Source: Halalkalibacillus halophilus DSM 18494 (lineage in GTDB: Bacteria; Bacillota; Bacilli; Bacillales; Alkalibacillaceae). From it: 64,000 nucleotides of DNA. The notes under the pieces were generated by a model. The model saw only the letters and a list, made by a program, of their open reading frames with translations. It made no database searches and was not told the DNA's origin. The stretch lies in contig NZ_AUHI01000013.1 in NCBI RefSeq assembly GCF_000423105.1, positions 7,659 to 71,658 of the forward strand, given 5' to 3'. Positions 52,869 to 60,724 of the stretch are shown here, piece by piece; within the stretch, counting starts at the first letter, position 1, and the number at the start of each line of letters is the position of its first letter. The position numbers were made by a program, and so were the translations under genes.

Positions 52869-53278
52869 TATGAATCCTCCTGCTTTTGTTGGCAAAGTTC
52901 AAATAAAACACCATTAGTTGATTTTGGGTGCAAAAAAGCAATTTCACTGTTATGAGCTCCAGTTTTAGGTTCCTCATGAATGAGTTTTATTCCATTGTCT
53001 CTTAAGTGTTTTAATCGTTCCTTGATATCATCCACATCTAGTGCAATATGATGAATTCCTTCTCCTCTTTTTTCGATAAAAGAAGCAATTGGTGACTCAG
53101 GGCTCATAGGCTCTAACAGTTCAAACCTACTTTCACCTATTTTATAAAAAGCAACTTTTACTTGTTCTGATTCAACAATTTCTGTTCCTTCGAATTCAAG
53201 ATTTAAATCTTGCTCATAAAACTTCCGACTAGACTCTAAATCCTTCACGGCAATTCCAATATGTGAAATCTTATTCAT
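52868..53278 (-). CDS. mce: Methylmalonyl-CoA epimerase
   Basis: A 136-residue glyoxalase-fold enzyme that interconverts (R)- and (S)-methylmalonyl-CoA. The metal ligands are seen as His in ISHIGIAVKDL, Glu in RFELLEP, His in GEGIHHIALDV and Glu in GVLFELCQ. The start is in the overlap with the upstream B12-subunit gene; the ATG at 53278 gives the family N-terminus MNKISHIGIAV. Coupled to the carboxyltransferase gene. Confidence 0.93.
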   Translation of the reverse strand: MNKISHIGIAVKDLESSRKFYEQDLNLEFEGTEIVESEQVKVAFYKIGESRFELLEPMSPESPIASFIEKRGEGIHHIALDVDDIKERLKHLRDNGIKLIHEEPKTGAHNSEIAFLHPKSTNGVLFELCQQKQEDS

Positions 53279-53678
53279 TTTCATCACCACGAACACATGC
53301 TTCAATATACGCAATGGTATCTTTCGTAGGAGTTCCTGGCGTGAAAACTTTCCTAATTCCTTTATCTTTTAAAAACGCGATATCTTCATCAGGTATTACT
53401 CCCCCACCTACTACAGGGATATCTCCAGCATCTTTTGCTACTAAAGCTTCAACAACTTTAGGAAATAATGTTTTATGACCCCCTGATAAAGAAGATAGGC
53501 CGATAACGTCTACATCCTCTTGTATAGCTGCTTGGGCAATCTGTTGGGGAGATTGTCTTAAACCTGTGTAGATGACTTCCATGCCATGGTCTCTCAACGC
53601 TTGAGCAATAATTAATGCCCCTCGATCATGACCATCTAAGCCTGGCTTGGCAATAAGTACACGTATTGTCTTTTTCAT
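53271..53678 (-). CDS. Methylmalonyl-CoA mutase, B12-binding subunit
   Basis: A 135-residue stand-alone cobalamin-binding domain. The base-off/His-on motif DGHDRG (histidine coordinates cobalt) lies near residue 15, followed by SSLSGGHKTL and VVGGGVIP that line the nucleotide tail. The catalytic subunit is encoded by the next gene upstream. Split mutases of this kind occur in archaea and Bacillaceae. The ATG at 53678 follows AAAGG at nine bases; an earlier ATG abuts that site. Confidence 0.93.
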   Translation of the reverse strand: MKKTIRVLIAKPGLDGHDRGALIIAQALRDHGMEVIYTGLRQSPQQIAQAAIQEDVDVIGLSSLSGGHKTLFPKVVEALVAKDAGDIPVVGGGVIPDEDIAFLKDKGIRKVFTPGTPTKDTIAYIEACVRGDENE

Positions 53679-53696
53679 CTGTTTCATCCTTTCAAA

Positions 53697-55355
53697 CTAA
53701 GCTCCTGTAAACTCTCCAAACTCATCTCGTAATACATTACATATTTCACCGATTGTGGCATAAGCTTTAACACATTCTATAATATAAGGCATTAAATTTT
53801 CTTTATTATTTGTTGCTGCTTGTTTTAAGGAACTAAGTAAATGATCTACTTCTTCCTGATTACGCTCATTTCTAATTTTGTTTAACCCTTGAACTTGAGC
53901 TTGTTCTAGTCTCTCATCTACTTTTAAGAGATCTTCATGAACTTCTTCATCGATTCGAAAAGCATTTAACCCTACAATAATTTCCTCTTCAGATTCAATA
54001 TCTTTTTGAGTTTGATAGGCAGCTTGATGAATTTCACGTTGCATAAAACCATCTTCTACCGCTTGTACCGCACCACCCATTTCATCAATTCTCTCAATAT
54101 AGTGCATGACCTGTTCTTCTATTTCATCAGTTAAATTCTCTACATAATAAGACCCTGCCAAAGGATCAACCGTATCCGCGACACCACTTTCATGCGCTAA
54201 GATTTGTTGAGTACGTAGTGCAATACGTGCAGAATCCTCTGTTGGTAAGGCAAGCGCTTCATCTTTTGAATTTGTGTGTAAACTTTGCGTACCACCTAAA
54301 ACAGCTGATAGTGCCTGTAATGCTACCCGCACAATATTATTATCAGGTTGCTGAGCTGTTAACGTAGATCCTCCAGTTTGGGTATGGAATCTAAGACGCA
54401 AACTTTTTTCATCTTGCGCATGATAACGGTCTTTCATTACATTGGCCCAGATTCGCCTCGCTGCTCTAAATTTCGCTGCTTCTTCAAAGAAATTATTGTG
54501 TGCATTAAAAAAGAAGGCTAAACGTGGAGCAAATTGGTCCACTTTTAAACCGCTTTCAATTGCAGCATCAACATAAGCCATTCCGTTGGCTAACGTAAAA
54601 GCAACTTCTTGGACGGCGGTGGATCCTGCTTCTCGTATGTGATACCCAGAAATACTAATCGTATTGAATTTAGGGATGTGCTCTGCACAATATTCAAATA
54701 TATTCGTGATTAGTCGCATAGAAGGCTTAGGTGGATATATATATGTTCCTCTTGCAATATACTCTTTAAGTATGTCATTTTGAATAGTACCAGTTATTTT
54801 TTCTTTTGGTACACCCTGCTTTTCGGCAACAGCTATGTACATTGCCAGTAACACAGATGCTGGGGCATTAATAGTCATTGATGTACTAACTTTATCTAAT
54901 GGAATTTTATCTAATAAGATTTCCATGTCATCTAAAGAATCAATTGCTACACCAACTTTCCCTACCTCCCCTTCTGCCATTGCATCATCTGAGTCATAGC
55001 CAATTTGAGTAGGTAAATCAAATGCTACAGACAAACCAGTTTGCCCTTGGTCTAAAAGATATTTAAAACGTTTGTTTGTTTCTTGTGCAGAACCGAAACC
55101 TGCATATTGTCGCATCGTCCAGAAGCGATTTCTAAACATGGAAGGTTGAATTCCTCTTGTGTAAGGAAATTGCCCAGGAAATCCTAATTTTTTTAGATAA
55201 TCTTCTTTTTCTGCATCATTGGTTGGTAAATATAGTGGCTCAATAGTCAGATCTGAACTATTGGTAAAGGGTGATTTTCGTTCTGGAAAACGTTCCTTCG
55301 TTTTTGCAACTTGTTGTTCCCACTGTTGTTTCTTCTGATTATAATCATTCGTCAT
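53697..55355 (-). CDS. Methylmalonyl-CoA mutase, catalytic subunit
   Basis: A 552-residue TIM-barrel subunit that, with the separate B12 subunit, converts methylmalonyl-CoA to succinyl-CoA by radical rearrangement. Residues corresponding to the Propionibacterium mutase Y89, Q197, R207 and H244 can be placed at Y84 (MRQYAGF), Q192 (TIQND), R202 (IARGTY) and H239 (SGYH). Retaining Tyr and Arg at the first and third favours methylmalonyl-CoA over isobutyryl-CoA. First gene of a five-gene operon leading propionyl-CoA-derived carbon into the TCA cycle. The G-protein chaperone MeaB is not in the window. Confidence 0.92.
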   Translation of the reverse strand: MTNDYNQKKQQWEQQVAKTKERFPERKSPFTNSSDLTIEPLYLPTNDAEKEDYLKKLGFPGQFPYTRGIQPSMFRNRFWTMRQYAGFGSAQETNKRFKYLLDQGQTGLSVAFDLPTQIGYDSDDAMAEGEVGKVGVAIDSLDDMEILLDKIPLDKVSTSMTINAPASVLLAMYIAVAEKQGVPKEKITGTIQNDILKEYIARGTYIYPPKPSMRLITNIFEYCAEHIPKFNTISISGYHIREAGSTAVQEVAFTLANGMAYVDAAIESGLKVDQFAPRLAFFFNAHNNFFEEAAKFRAARRIWANVMKDRYHAQDEKSLRLRFHTQTGGSTLTAQQPDNNIVRVALQALSAVLGGTQSLHTNSKDEALALPTEDSARIALRTQQILAHESGVADTVDPLAGSYYVENLTDEIEEQVMHYIERIDEMGGAVQAVEDGFMQREIHQAAYQTQKDIESEEEIIVGLNAFRIDEEVHEDLLKVDERLEQAQVQGLNKIRNERNQEEVDHLLSSLKQAATNNKENLMPYIIECVKAYATIGEICNVLRDEFGEFTGA

Positions 55356-55382
55356 AAAACCTACTCCCTTCTATCTTCATTC

Positions 55383-55397
55383 TACAATTGTAAGAAT
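55383..55397. promoter_or_regulatory. Palindrome in the leader of the mutase operon
   Basis: TACAATTGTA (55383-55392), flanked by ATTC on one side and A-GAAT on the other, forms an inverted repeat. It lies between the predicted -10 and the start codon of the mutase gene. It could be a repressor operator or a short leader hairpin; no known consensus is claimed. Confidence 0.35.
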
Positions 55398-55415
55398 CAT
55401 TCGTCATCTATTATT

Positions 55416-55444
55416 ATTGTAAAGCAAAGATTTAACTTGTCCAA
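55416..55444 (-). promoter_or_regulatory. Promoter of the methylmalonyl-CoA operon
   Basis: On the minus strand TTGGAC (55439-55444) and TACAAT (55416-55421) are separated by exactly 17 bases. The -35 overlaps the divergent prli42 -35. Confidence 0.65.
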
Positions 55445-55465
55445 TCATTGTTTTTCTTTTACAAT
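55437..55465 (+). promoter_or_regulatory. Promoter of the prli42-like gene
   Basis: TTGTCC (55437-55442) and TACAAT (55460-55465) are separated by exactly 17 bases. It overlaps the opposite-strand -35 of the mutase operon by four bases. Confidence 0.65.
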
Positions 55466-55498
55466 GTAGATAATGGATTTTGTAAGGGAGGAATCACT

Positions 55499-55642
55499 GT
55501 GTCAAATGAGAAGAAACCACGGGCACCTTACGCTTCAAGTCGCAGAAAGAAAAAGCCTTGGACGACAGTGGTAATATATCTTATGATTATTGCGATGCTT
55601 TTGAGCTCACTAATGATGGGACTTAGCATGATTGCATTTTAA
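55499..55642 (+). CDS. prli42: Stressosome-associated mini-protein Prli42-like
   Basis: A 47-residue protein with a basic N-terminal half and one membrane helix (about 21-45). The pattern KKPW-x3-VIYLMIIAMLLSSLMMGLSM matches the Listeria mini-protein Prli42, which anchors the stressosome to the membrane. The start is GTG at 55499 with GGGAGG six bases upstream; the longer frame from 55448 lacks such a site. It has its own promoter and terminator. Stressosome genes are not in the window. The assignment is from the helix pattern and size. Confidence 0.8.
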   Translation: MSNEKKPRAPYASSRRKKKPWTTVVIYLMIIAMLLSSLMMGLSMIAF

Positions 55643-55653
55643 TCAAACAAGTT

Positions 55654-55690
55654 AAAAGACATGACTTATTATAAGTCATGTCTTTTTTAT
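55654..55690 (+). terminator. Rho-independent terminator of prli42
   Basis: A 16-bp perfect stem AAAAGACATGACTTAT (55654-55669) with 55671-55686, tight loop, followed by TTTT. It lies 11 bases after the stop. Confidence 0.9.
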
Positions 55691-55784
55691 TTTGTGTATA
55701 ATTAATGTATTATATTTGTATAGAATAGGGTATATAGTATTTATAAAACACAAAAATCACATACCACAATGGGGGCAATATCTA

Positions 55785-58700
55785 TTGAAATTTTTACTAG
55801 AAAGATCTAAACTCATATTTCTCTTTTTTATATTACTTACTGCTGTTGGAATATATACCTTTACTGACCTTCCACAGCGAGACTTTCCTGAAACTCCTAT
55901 TAATAATGCAACTGTAACAACTGTCTATCCAGGCGCTTCCCCTGAAGAAGTAGAAGCCAATGTTTCTACACCTATTGAAAATGCCGTCGGAACACTTGAT
56001 GGGGTAGAATCTTTTCAATCAACTTCTACTAGAGGTTTCTCTACAGTTGTTCTAAGCCTAGAAGACGGTATAAATCAAAATGAATTAATAAATGAAATTA
56101 ATCAAGAAATTGCATCTTTGTCTTCCGACTTACCACAAGATGCTTCTGACAGTGAAGTAACAAAGGGTGAACTTACTAGCCCAATATTTTCTTATTTTAT
56201 AACTGCTGACTCCCACGATGATCTTAACCAACTCCAGTCGCAAATGGAAGATTGGCAAAAAGAAATTGAAAATGTAAATGGCGTAGATCGGTTAGAGGTT
56301 AACGGATTAGAAGATGAAGAATTAGTTATAAACCTAGATAGTGAATTGCTTCAGGCAGAAGGCATTCTATTTCCTGACGTTTTAGACTCTATCGAACAAG
56401 AACTATCTCCTACTCCACTTGGAGAACATCAAGCGGAAGAAGGTACTGTTACTTTAAATATGGATCACTTCTCCTCTGTCGAAGAAGTAAATGAGATTAG
56501 AATAAGTGGTTCTGATAATGTCACCCTAGAAGAAATTGCTGAATTAGAATTACAACCGAACGAAGAACCCAATTTAATTACTTATCAAGGACAACCAGCA
56601 ATTAATTTAACTATCTATCTTCAAAGCGGTGAGGATATTCCAAGTATGAGTTCTCTTGTAAATGAAGAAATGGATAGCTTAGAGGCGGAATTACCTTCTC
56701 AATTTGAATTTCAGAACTATTTTGCTCAAAGTGACTTTATCTCTGAGGTGTTTAATGGCCTATTCACTTCCCTAGCAATTGCAGTTGTAGCCGTAGTGGT
56801 GATCACTACTTTAGGACTTACTATTTCAGGGGCAATTGTAGTAGCAATTGCTATTCCGATTTCGATCATATTAGGGTTGATTCCACTCCCTTACTTAGGA
56901 GTTGATATTAACCAAATCTCTGTAATAGGTGCGATCATAGCACTTGGAATATTAGTAGACGACTCGATTGTATTAAACGATAATATCGAACGAAGATATC
57001 GTTTGGGGGACTCCCCGCTCACTGGAGCTGCCAAAGGCATAAAAGAGGTCAGAACGTCTATTATTACTTCCACTCTCGCGATTGTGTTTACTTTTTCACC
57101 TTTAATATTTCTATCAGGAGCAAATGGTGCATTTATTCGAGCACTGCCTAGTGTATTAATAGCGACTTTATTAGCATCAACTGTCGTAGCACTTATATTA
57201 GTTCCAGCGATACGATATGTGATTTATAAGCGAAAAACAAAACCAATTAAAGAGGATCCTGGAATTTTAGGAAAACCATTAACTAAAAGCGCAAACTTTT
57301 ATGCTGTACGAATTGTTAAGAAACTCATAGGTATTCCAAAACGAACTGCTGCCATTGGTTTATCACTAGCAACGCTTGTATTTGTCTTAGTAATTTTCAC
57401 TCCATTCGAATTCTTCCCAGCAGCCGATCGAGAGGAAGTTACCATTGATGTTAGTCTAGAAAATGGACAGTCGAAAGAAGACACCCTAGAAACGATGGAA
57501 TTAATTGCAGAAGATTTTCGAGAAAATGAAGAACAAATAAAAGATATTAGTATTTTCACAAATGATAGCGCACCAAACCTATTTACTCAGACCCAGACCA
57601 ATAATGGAGATCACACGGGTAGAATGTTTGTAAGAATTAATCAAGATTTGACTAGCGCGGAGAACTTTAAAGAAAACTGGGAAGAGCAATTACGAGAGTC
57701 ATATTCTGAAGCCACAATTTTCATGAACACTATAGAACAAGGTCCTCCATCTGGGGCTCCTTTAACTATTACAGTAAAAGGTGAAGACCTTGATGAGATG
57801 TTAGATGTTAGAGATGAAGCCATGGATGAGTTAAGAGCTGCAGGTGCTGATTTGGTAGTTGATAATGTTGGTACTCTAACACCCGCAATATCATATGTTC
57901 CAGACCGGGACGCTTTAGATGAATATGATTTGTCCATTCAAGAAATCAGTGAACAGATCAGCTTACGAACCACTGGTATTCCTTTTGAAACCATTCGAGA
58001 AGATCAAGAAGAAACAGAAGTTAGTATTTATCTCGATCGTCTTGAAGATGGTAATGAAATAGATCTAGAAGAAATCGTTGTTCCGACTAATCAAGAAGAA
58101 GGGCCTCCTATTGTAACTCTAGATGAAATTTTAGATGAAGAAAGTGATGAAGTAATTCCTTTAATAAATCATGAAGATGGAGAACGTTCAATTACGATAC
58201 GTTCCTATGCAGACGATACAGATGCCATTGAGGATGAAATAACTTCTTTTGTCGATGATCAAAATGAATCTAATGATGAATTATCATTGATCATCGGAGC
58301 AGAAACAGATAACCAAGATGATTTCTTTACTGAAATAACGGTTATTTTCTCTGTGGTTATCTTATTGGTTTACTTACTCATCGCATTTCAATTTAATTCA
58401 TTAGCAATGCCATTCCTAATCCTGGTTTCTGTTTATTTAGGAATCGCAGGAGCAATTTTAGGTTTGTTTGTCACTCAAACACCGATTAGCTTTTTAGCAG
58501 TAACAGGAATGGTTTCTCTCACAGGAATTGTCGTCAGGAACTCCCTGGTATTAGTGGATTTCATAGAACAATCGATTGCGGAAGGTAAATCACAAGTCGA
58601 AGCAATTGTGGAATCAGCGAGGGCAAGGTTTAGACCGATCTTACTGACAGCAATTACTTCTATTACAGCTCTGATGCCTGTTGCAATTGGTGGGGATGTA

Positions 58701-58811
58701 CTATTCCAACCTCTTGCCATCACTATCATATCAGGTATATTATTTTCAACAGTCTTAACACTATTACTTGTTCCTGTGTTATATGTTTTGTTTAAAAAGA
58801 AAGCAAAATAA
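55785..58811 (+). CDS. RND-family efflux transporter permease
   Basis: A 1008-residue AcrB/SwrC-like proton-driven exporter. The frame opens at 55692, but the TTG at 55785 (GGGGG eight bases upstream) gives the typical RND start, with the first membrane helix at about 8-26. Two large extracytoplasmic domains and two blocks of membrane helices follow. The helix-4 motif GILVDDSIVLNDNIERR has the paired aspartates of the proton relay. The outer domains are unusually acidic. No membrane-fusion protein is adjacent, as for B. subtilis SwrC. Substrate unknown (drugs, surfactant or lipids are possible). Confidence 0.9.
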   Translation: MKFLLERSKLIFLFFILLTAVGIYTFTDLPQRDFPETPINNATVTTVYPGASPEEVEANVSTPIENAVGTLDGVESFQSTSTRGFSTVVLSLEDGINQNELINEINQEIASLSSDLPQDASDSEVTKGELTSPIFSYFITADSHDDLNQLQSQMEDWQKEIENVNGVDRLEVNGLEDEELVINLDSELLQAEGILFPDVLDSIEQELSPTPLGEHQAEEGTVTLNMDHFSSVEEVNEIRISGSDNVTLEEIAELELQPNEEPNLITYQGQPAINLTIYLQSGEDIPSMSSLVNEEMDSLEAELPSQFEFQNYFAQSDFISEVFNGLFTSLAIAVVAVVVITTLGLTISGAIVVAIAIPISIILGLIPLPYLGVDINQISVIGAIIALGILVDDSIVLNDNIERRYRLGDSPLTGAAKGIKEVRTSIITSTLAIVFTFSPLIFLSGANGAFIRALPSVLIATLLASTVVALILVPAIRYVIYKRKTKPIKEDPGILGKPLTKSANFYAVRIVKKLIGIPKRTAAIGLSLATLVFVLVIFTPFEFFPAADREEVTIDVSLENGQSKEDTLETMELIAEDFRENEEQIKDISIFTNDSAPNLFTQTQTNNGDHTGRMFVRINQDLTSAENFKENWEEQLRESYSEATIFMNTIEQGPPSGAPLTITVKGEDLDEMLDVRDEAMDELRAAGADLVVDNVGTLTPAISYVPDRDALDEYDLSIQEISEQISLRTTGIPFETIREDQEETEVSIYLDRLEDGNEIDLEEIVVPTNQEEGPPIVTLDEILDEESDEVIPLINHEDGERSITIRSYADDTDAIEDEITSFVDDQNESNDELSLIIGAETDNQDDFFTEITVIFSVVILLVYLLIAFQFNSLAMPFLILVSVYLGIAGAILGLFVTQTPISFLAVTGMVSLTGIVVRNSLVLVDFIEQSIAEGKSQVEAIVESARARFRPILLTAITSITALMPVAIGGDVLFQPLAITIISGILFSTVLTLLLVPVLYVLFKKKAK

Positions 58812-58814
58812 CAA

Positions 58815-58843
58815 AAGAGCCTTCACTTTATGTGAAGGCTCTT
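58815..58843. terminator. Bidirectional terminator between the RND gene and niaR
   Basis: A 12-bp perfect stem AAGAGCCTTCAC (58815-58826) with 58832-58843, loop TTTAT. It lies between convergent genes. Confidence 0.87.
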
Positions 58844-58845
58844 CT

Positions 58846-59379
58846 CTATTCTTCAGAAGAAACAAGAAAACCTGCTTTTTGCATTGCATTTTCAGCTTCA
58901 TCCAAATATACTTTTTTCTCAGCTGTTATAGTATGTATGTGGATCCCACCGGTTAATTCAGACAAAAGGGAGGCATCCGATTGACGGACGCGATCAATGA
59001 AATGTTTAACATCCATTCTATTTGAAATTCGTAACATCGCTTGAAATTCACCGTATACTGGATGTTCAATAATGACGTCCTTTACATTTACTCCGTGATC
59101 CACCAATATATTGAGTTCTTCCTCTGCCTCTTCTCTTCCGTGTTTACATGCGATTTTTCTTTGTAACAGTTGCTCTTCAGCATGTTCAGTTACATATAAA
59201 TACCCTTGACTAGTAGCTATAATTGGATGATCACTAGCTTTTAATAAAGCAACATCACCAACCACAACTTGTCTACTTACATTAAATTGTTTCGCAAATT
59301 CACTGCCAGTTATTGATTCCTTTGAATCGATCAGCGCTTTTAATATTTTACTTCTTCGCTCTACTCCAGCTACTTTCAT
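58846..59379 (-). CDS. niaR: Transcription repressor NiaR (NadR/YrxA)
   Basis: Nicotinate-responsive repressor of NAD biosynthesis. The 177-residue protein has an N-terminal helix-turn-helix (about 5-60; FAKQFNVSRQVVVGDVALL) and a C-terminal 3H ligand domain with the three histidine regions GVNVKDVIIEHPVYGE, KHFIDR and GGIHIHT. It overlaps nifS; the ATG at 59379 has AAGGTGATG upstream. A likely operator lies in the nifS-nadC gap. Confidence 0.92.
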   Translation of the reverse strand: MKVAGVERRSKILKALIDSKESITGSEFAKQFNVSRQVVVGDVALLKASDHPIIATSQGYLYVTEHAEEQLLQRKIACKHGREEAEEELNILVDHGVNVKDVIIEHPVYGEFQAMLRISNRMDVKHFIDRVRQSDASLLSELTGGIHIHTITAEKKVYLDEAENAMQKAGFLVSSEE

Positions 59380-59387
59380 TGCTATCA

Positions 59388-60512
59388 TCACCTTCGATTT
59401 AAAATTGAACTATGACAGATTTCATTCATTACTATTGAAAAATTAGATAAATCTTCTTCCGTAGTTAACCTACCAAAAGAAACTCGAAAAAAATTATTAT
59501 GCAGGTCTTCTCCTTCTATTGCTTCTACAATTTTGGGATAAGATTGATATTTTACATCACAAGCGCTGCCAGTTGAAATCGCAAACCCTTTTCTATTACA
59601 TTCTAACATCATATACTGGCCTTCTATATATTTAATGCTCAACCCAACAATGGATGGGACTTGTATATCCTCTTTTCCCTCAATAATTGATAGATCCTTG
59701 ATGTTGTTTATTTGATGAATAAATTTTATACGGAGATCTTTTAACCTCTTCTCTTCTAAAAACCTCCGTTCGTCTGCTTCTTCAAGTGCTGTAGTAAAAG
59801 CACAAATGGTTGGAAGGTCTGTCGTATTACCTTCTAAAACAATTTTTGAGAAAGAATTTATTCGATCAAACTTTTCTTCATTAAAATAAAGTAGACCAAT
59901 CCCCTTTGGTCCATATATTTTATGCCCTGATAACGAGAAACTTGTTGCCAAACTCGATAAATGGTTACAGTTTACTTGCCCAAAACTTTGTACTGCGTCT
60001 ATATGAAAATAAGCACCATTTCTTTGACAAAGCTCAGACACTTCCTCAACTGGTTGAATTGTTCCAATCTCTCCATTTACATGTTGCAACACAACAAGTG
60101 CAGTATTATTGGATACTAATTCGTTTAATTTTTTCATATTAACGATATAATTTTTACCAAATTCTATCCACTTTATTTCATACCCTTTGGTTTCGTACAA
60201 ACTCATAGCTTGGTGAACTGAATTATGTTCTGCTTTACTTACAATAATTTCTCTCCTGTCTGAAAGGCTTAACAATAAATCAATAGCGATTAAATTACTT
60301 TCAGATCCTCCATTTGTAAAGTATATATTATCGGGCTTGGCGTTTAAAATTTCCCCTATATTTTTCATGCATAATGAATAAACTTGATTCGCTTGATCTC
60401 CATAATCATGTAAGCTATTCGAATTTGCAAAAAAATTGTTAGCAACTTCATTATATGTATGTAATGCTGTTTCACTAATTGGTGTAGTAGCCGCATAGTC
60501 TAAATAAATCAT
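59388..60512 (-). CDS. nifS: Cysteine desulfurase NifS (NAD biosynthesis)
   Basis: PLP-dependent desulfurase that in B. subtilis serves assembly of the quinolinate synthase iron-sulfur cluster. The 374-residue protein starts MIYLDYAATTPIS; PLP lysine is in SFSLSGHKIYGPKG and the catalytic cysteine in STGSACDV. The ATG at 60512 is chosen among three close ATGs after GGGGGA because it gives the family N-terminus. Divergent from nadC-nadA. Confidence 0.92.
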   Translation of the reverse strand: MIYLDYAATTPISETALHTYNEVANNFFANSNSLHDYGDQANQVYSLCMKNIGEILNAKPDNIYFTNGGSESNLIAIDLLLSLSDRREIIVSKAEHNSVHQAMSLYETKGYEIKWIEFGKNYIVNMKKLNELVSNNTALVVLQHVNGEIGTIQPVEEVSELCQRNGAYFHIDAVQSFGQVNCNHLSSLATSFSLSGHKIYGPKGIGLLYFNEEKFDRINSFSKIVLEGNTTDLPTICAFTTALEEADERRFLEEKRLKDLRIKFIHQINNIKDLSIIEGKEDIQVPSIVGLSIKYIEGQYMMLECNRKGFAISTGSACDVKYQSYPKIVEAIEGEDLHNNFFRVSFGRLTTEEDLSNFSIVMNEICHSSILNRR

Positions 60513-60553
60513 CATAAATTCCCCCATTTAAAAATTCGCTTGTAATCTATTTA

Positions 60554-60582
60554 ATTATATGTAAATATAAGTGTCAAGACAC
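60554..60582 (-). promoter_or_regulatory. nifS promoter with candidate NiaR operator
   Basis: A perfect TATAAT -10 (minus strand, 60554-60559) faces nifS. The -35 position is covered by the palindrome GTGTC-AA-GACAC (60571-60582), which extends weakly into flanking TATA sequences. A repressor bound here would block nifS and could affect nadC-nadA. NiaR is encoded just downstream of nifS and is known to act at the nifS-nadB gap in B. subtilis. A second, less perfect copy (TGACAC-ACG-GTGACA) occurs at 60683-60697. Confidence 0.55.
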
Positions 60583-60724
60583 ATATAAACTTATTTGATT
60601 ATGAATGCAGATATTCTGAGTTAGTTTTCCTATTTATTCAAAACATCAGCTAGTGCTCTCATGTCGCAGGCATTAATACATATGACACACGGTGACAATT
60701 TCAACCAAAGAAAGTTGGTCAATA

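Noticed and set aside
53697..55355. Mutase as an isobutyryl-CoA mutase
   Set aside because: The two specificity positions carry Tyr (in RQYAGF) and Arg (in ARGTY) as in methylmalonyl-CoA mutases, and an epimerase gene is in the same operon.
60630..60724. Possible remnant of the nadB 3' end upstream of nadC
   Set aside because: The plus-strand reading frame through this stretch shows no convincing L-aspartate oxidase C-terminal motif. Only faint similarity could be imagined, so it is left as unexplained leader.
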